Origin: Calothrix sp. FI2-JRJ7
GTDB taxonomy: Bacteria > Cyanobacteriota > Cyanobacteriia > Cyanobacteriales > Nostocaceae
Reading direction: 5' to 3'
Assembly (NCBI GenBank): GCA_019359675.1
Contig: JAHHGX010000065.1
Location: forward strand, 124,001-188,000
Length of the DNA stretch: 64,000 bases
A program made the position numbers and the translations under genes. Under the pieces are notes generated by a model. The model was given only the letters and a program-made list of their open reading frames with translations. It ran no database searches and was not told the DNA's origin. Shown in pieces: positions 63,414-64,000 of this stretch (its first letter is position 1; every line of letters begins with the position of its first letter).

Positions 63414-64000
63414 ATGTCTCAACCATCTCAATATCCTCTTATTCAAGAGGAACACGACCAGTATCAAAGCGATATGCACGTAGACAATTATCCAATTCGC
63501 GACCCAGTAGAAACATTTGATGATAGTAAAGATTTATTCCACGGTAGTGAAGAATTACTCGATGCTTTACCGAGAGTTTGGACGCGCAGTTTACTGTACG
63601 TCCTACTAGGCTTTGGTGTTTTATTCTTACCTTGGTCAATGTACTCCAAAGTAGATGAGACAGGAAGTGCAAGAGGACGAGTAGAACCCAAAGGTGCAAC
63701 GCAAAAATTGGATTCTGAAGTTGGTGGAACTGTCAAAGCGGTCAAAGTCAAGGAAGGTGAAAACGTACTAGCTGGGCAGGTGCTGTTGGAATTAGATTCA
63801 GAAATCCTGCGAACCCAAATTGAAGAGACAGAGGCAAAGCTGTCTGGACTGCAAAATCAGCGAGCGCAACTCCATATTCTATTGAACCAAGTACAATTGA
63901 CAATTAACGTCACCCAACAGCAGAATAAATCCCAAGAATCAGAAAAACTTTCCCAAATCAATCAAGCAAAGCAAAATCTAGATGCAAAGCAGAGTACTTA
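63414..64000 (+). CDS. HlyD-family membrane fusion protein (3' end cut by window edge)
   Basis: Periplasmic adaptor that links the ABC exporter to a TolC-like outer-membrane channel. From the ATG at 63414 the first 195 codons are in the window with no stop. After a polar N-terminus (MSQPSQYPLIQEEHDQYQSD) comes one membrane span (SLLYVLLGFGVLFLPWSMYS). A biotinyl-lipoyl strand follows (GGTVKAVKVKEGENVLAGQV then LLELDSEILRTQIEETEAKL), then the start of the coiled-coil hairpin. It is 62 nt after the exporter gene and is surely in its operon. Confidence 0.92.
   Translation, partial: MSQPSQYPLIQEEHDQYQSDMHVDNYPIRDPVETFDDSKDLFHGSEELLDALPRVWTRSLLYVLLGFGVLFLPWSMYSKVDETGSARGRVEPKGATQKLDSEVGGTVKAVKVKEGENVLAGQVLLELDSEILRTQIEETEAKLSGLQNQRAQLHILLNQVQLTINVTQQQNKSQESEKLSQINQAKQNLDAKQST

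Noticed and set aside
1-64000. tRNA, rRNA or transposase genes
   Set aside because: None recognised on either strand; no insertion sequence with an intact transposase is present.

Overview
This window is chromosomal DNA of a filamentous, probably heterocyst-forming (Nostocales-type) cyanobacterium. It carries psbD-psbC with the cyanobacterial 17-bp overlap, ycf4, chlD, pxcA, an ndhA-I-G-E cluster, menE with a DHNA-CoA thioesterase, and a DUF6761 protein. It also has several multidomain Ser/Thr kinases and heptanucleotide tandem repeats of the kind found in Nostocales. GC content is low (about 40% by eye). The usual cyanobacterial HIP1 octamer GCGATCGC was not seen. A different palindrome, GGCGCC, occurs about 110 times (roughly every 580 bp), while GATC is nearly absent. 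The species cannot be named from the sequence alone.

Layout. 1-10.5 kb is housekeeping: an ABC ATPase cut by the left edge, an OmpR-type response regulator, a DUF6761 protein, the grxD-bolA pair, a P-domain subtilase, plsC, tadA, a ketoacyl-ACP synthase, a cyclophilin lipoprotein and ycf4. 11-13.5 kb is psbD-psbC with a clear terminator. 13.8-23.9 kb is a signalling stretch: a SpkB-like kinase with pentapeptide repeats, an FHA protein, a MarR regulator, a DEDDh exonuclease, two membrane-anchored kinases and a rhomboid-like protein that lacks the catalytic serine. 24-36 kb is mixed. It holds a protein built on a 57-bp coding minisatellite, an XRE-like regulator with its own operator, dusA, chlD, an APC permease, an MFS protein, a PEP-CTERM M64 peptidase and an intact antitoxin/PIN pair. 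Between them lies a graveyard of broken genes: a frameshifted Phd antitoxin, a PIN stub, a restriction-methylase fragment, a WD40 remnant and Uma2 remnants.

36-44.4 kb holds four P-loop or membrane genes: a helicase-like protein, pxcA, a BrxD-type DUF2791 ATPase next to a coiled-coil TerB_C-like membrane protein, and a DUF815 ATPase, followed by a TMEM14 protein. At 44.9-47.3 kb a two-gene operon encodes an APH-fold phosphotransferase and a HopA1-family protein. This pairing is the one used for Ser/Thr phosphorylation and elimination in thioamitide and class V lanthipeptide (RiPP) synthesis. No precursor peptide is adjacent. 47.4-58.5 kb is again core metabolism: phylloquinone genes, a PspA-like fragment, a PstS-like protein, ndhAIGE-nadK, gltA, a SixA-like phosphatase, a pentapeptide protein and rnz. 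After a 1.8-kb gap, the last 4 kb encode a C39-peptidase ABC exporter with an N-terminal cyclic-nucleotide-binding-like domain and the start of its HlyD partner.

A theme across the window is small dispersed inverted repeats. They lie in gaps, supply TAG stop codons to four genes, and are read in frame inside chlD, menE and a DUF815 ATPase gene.
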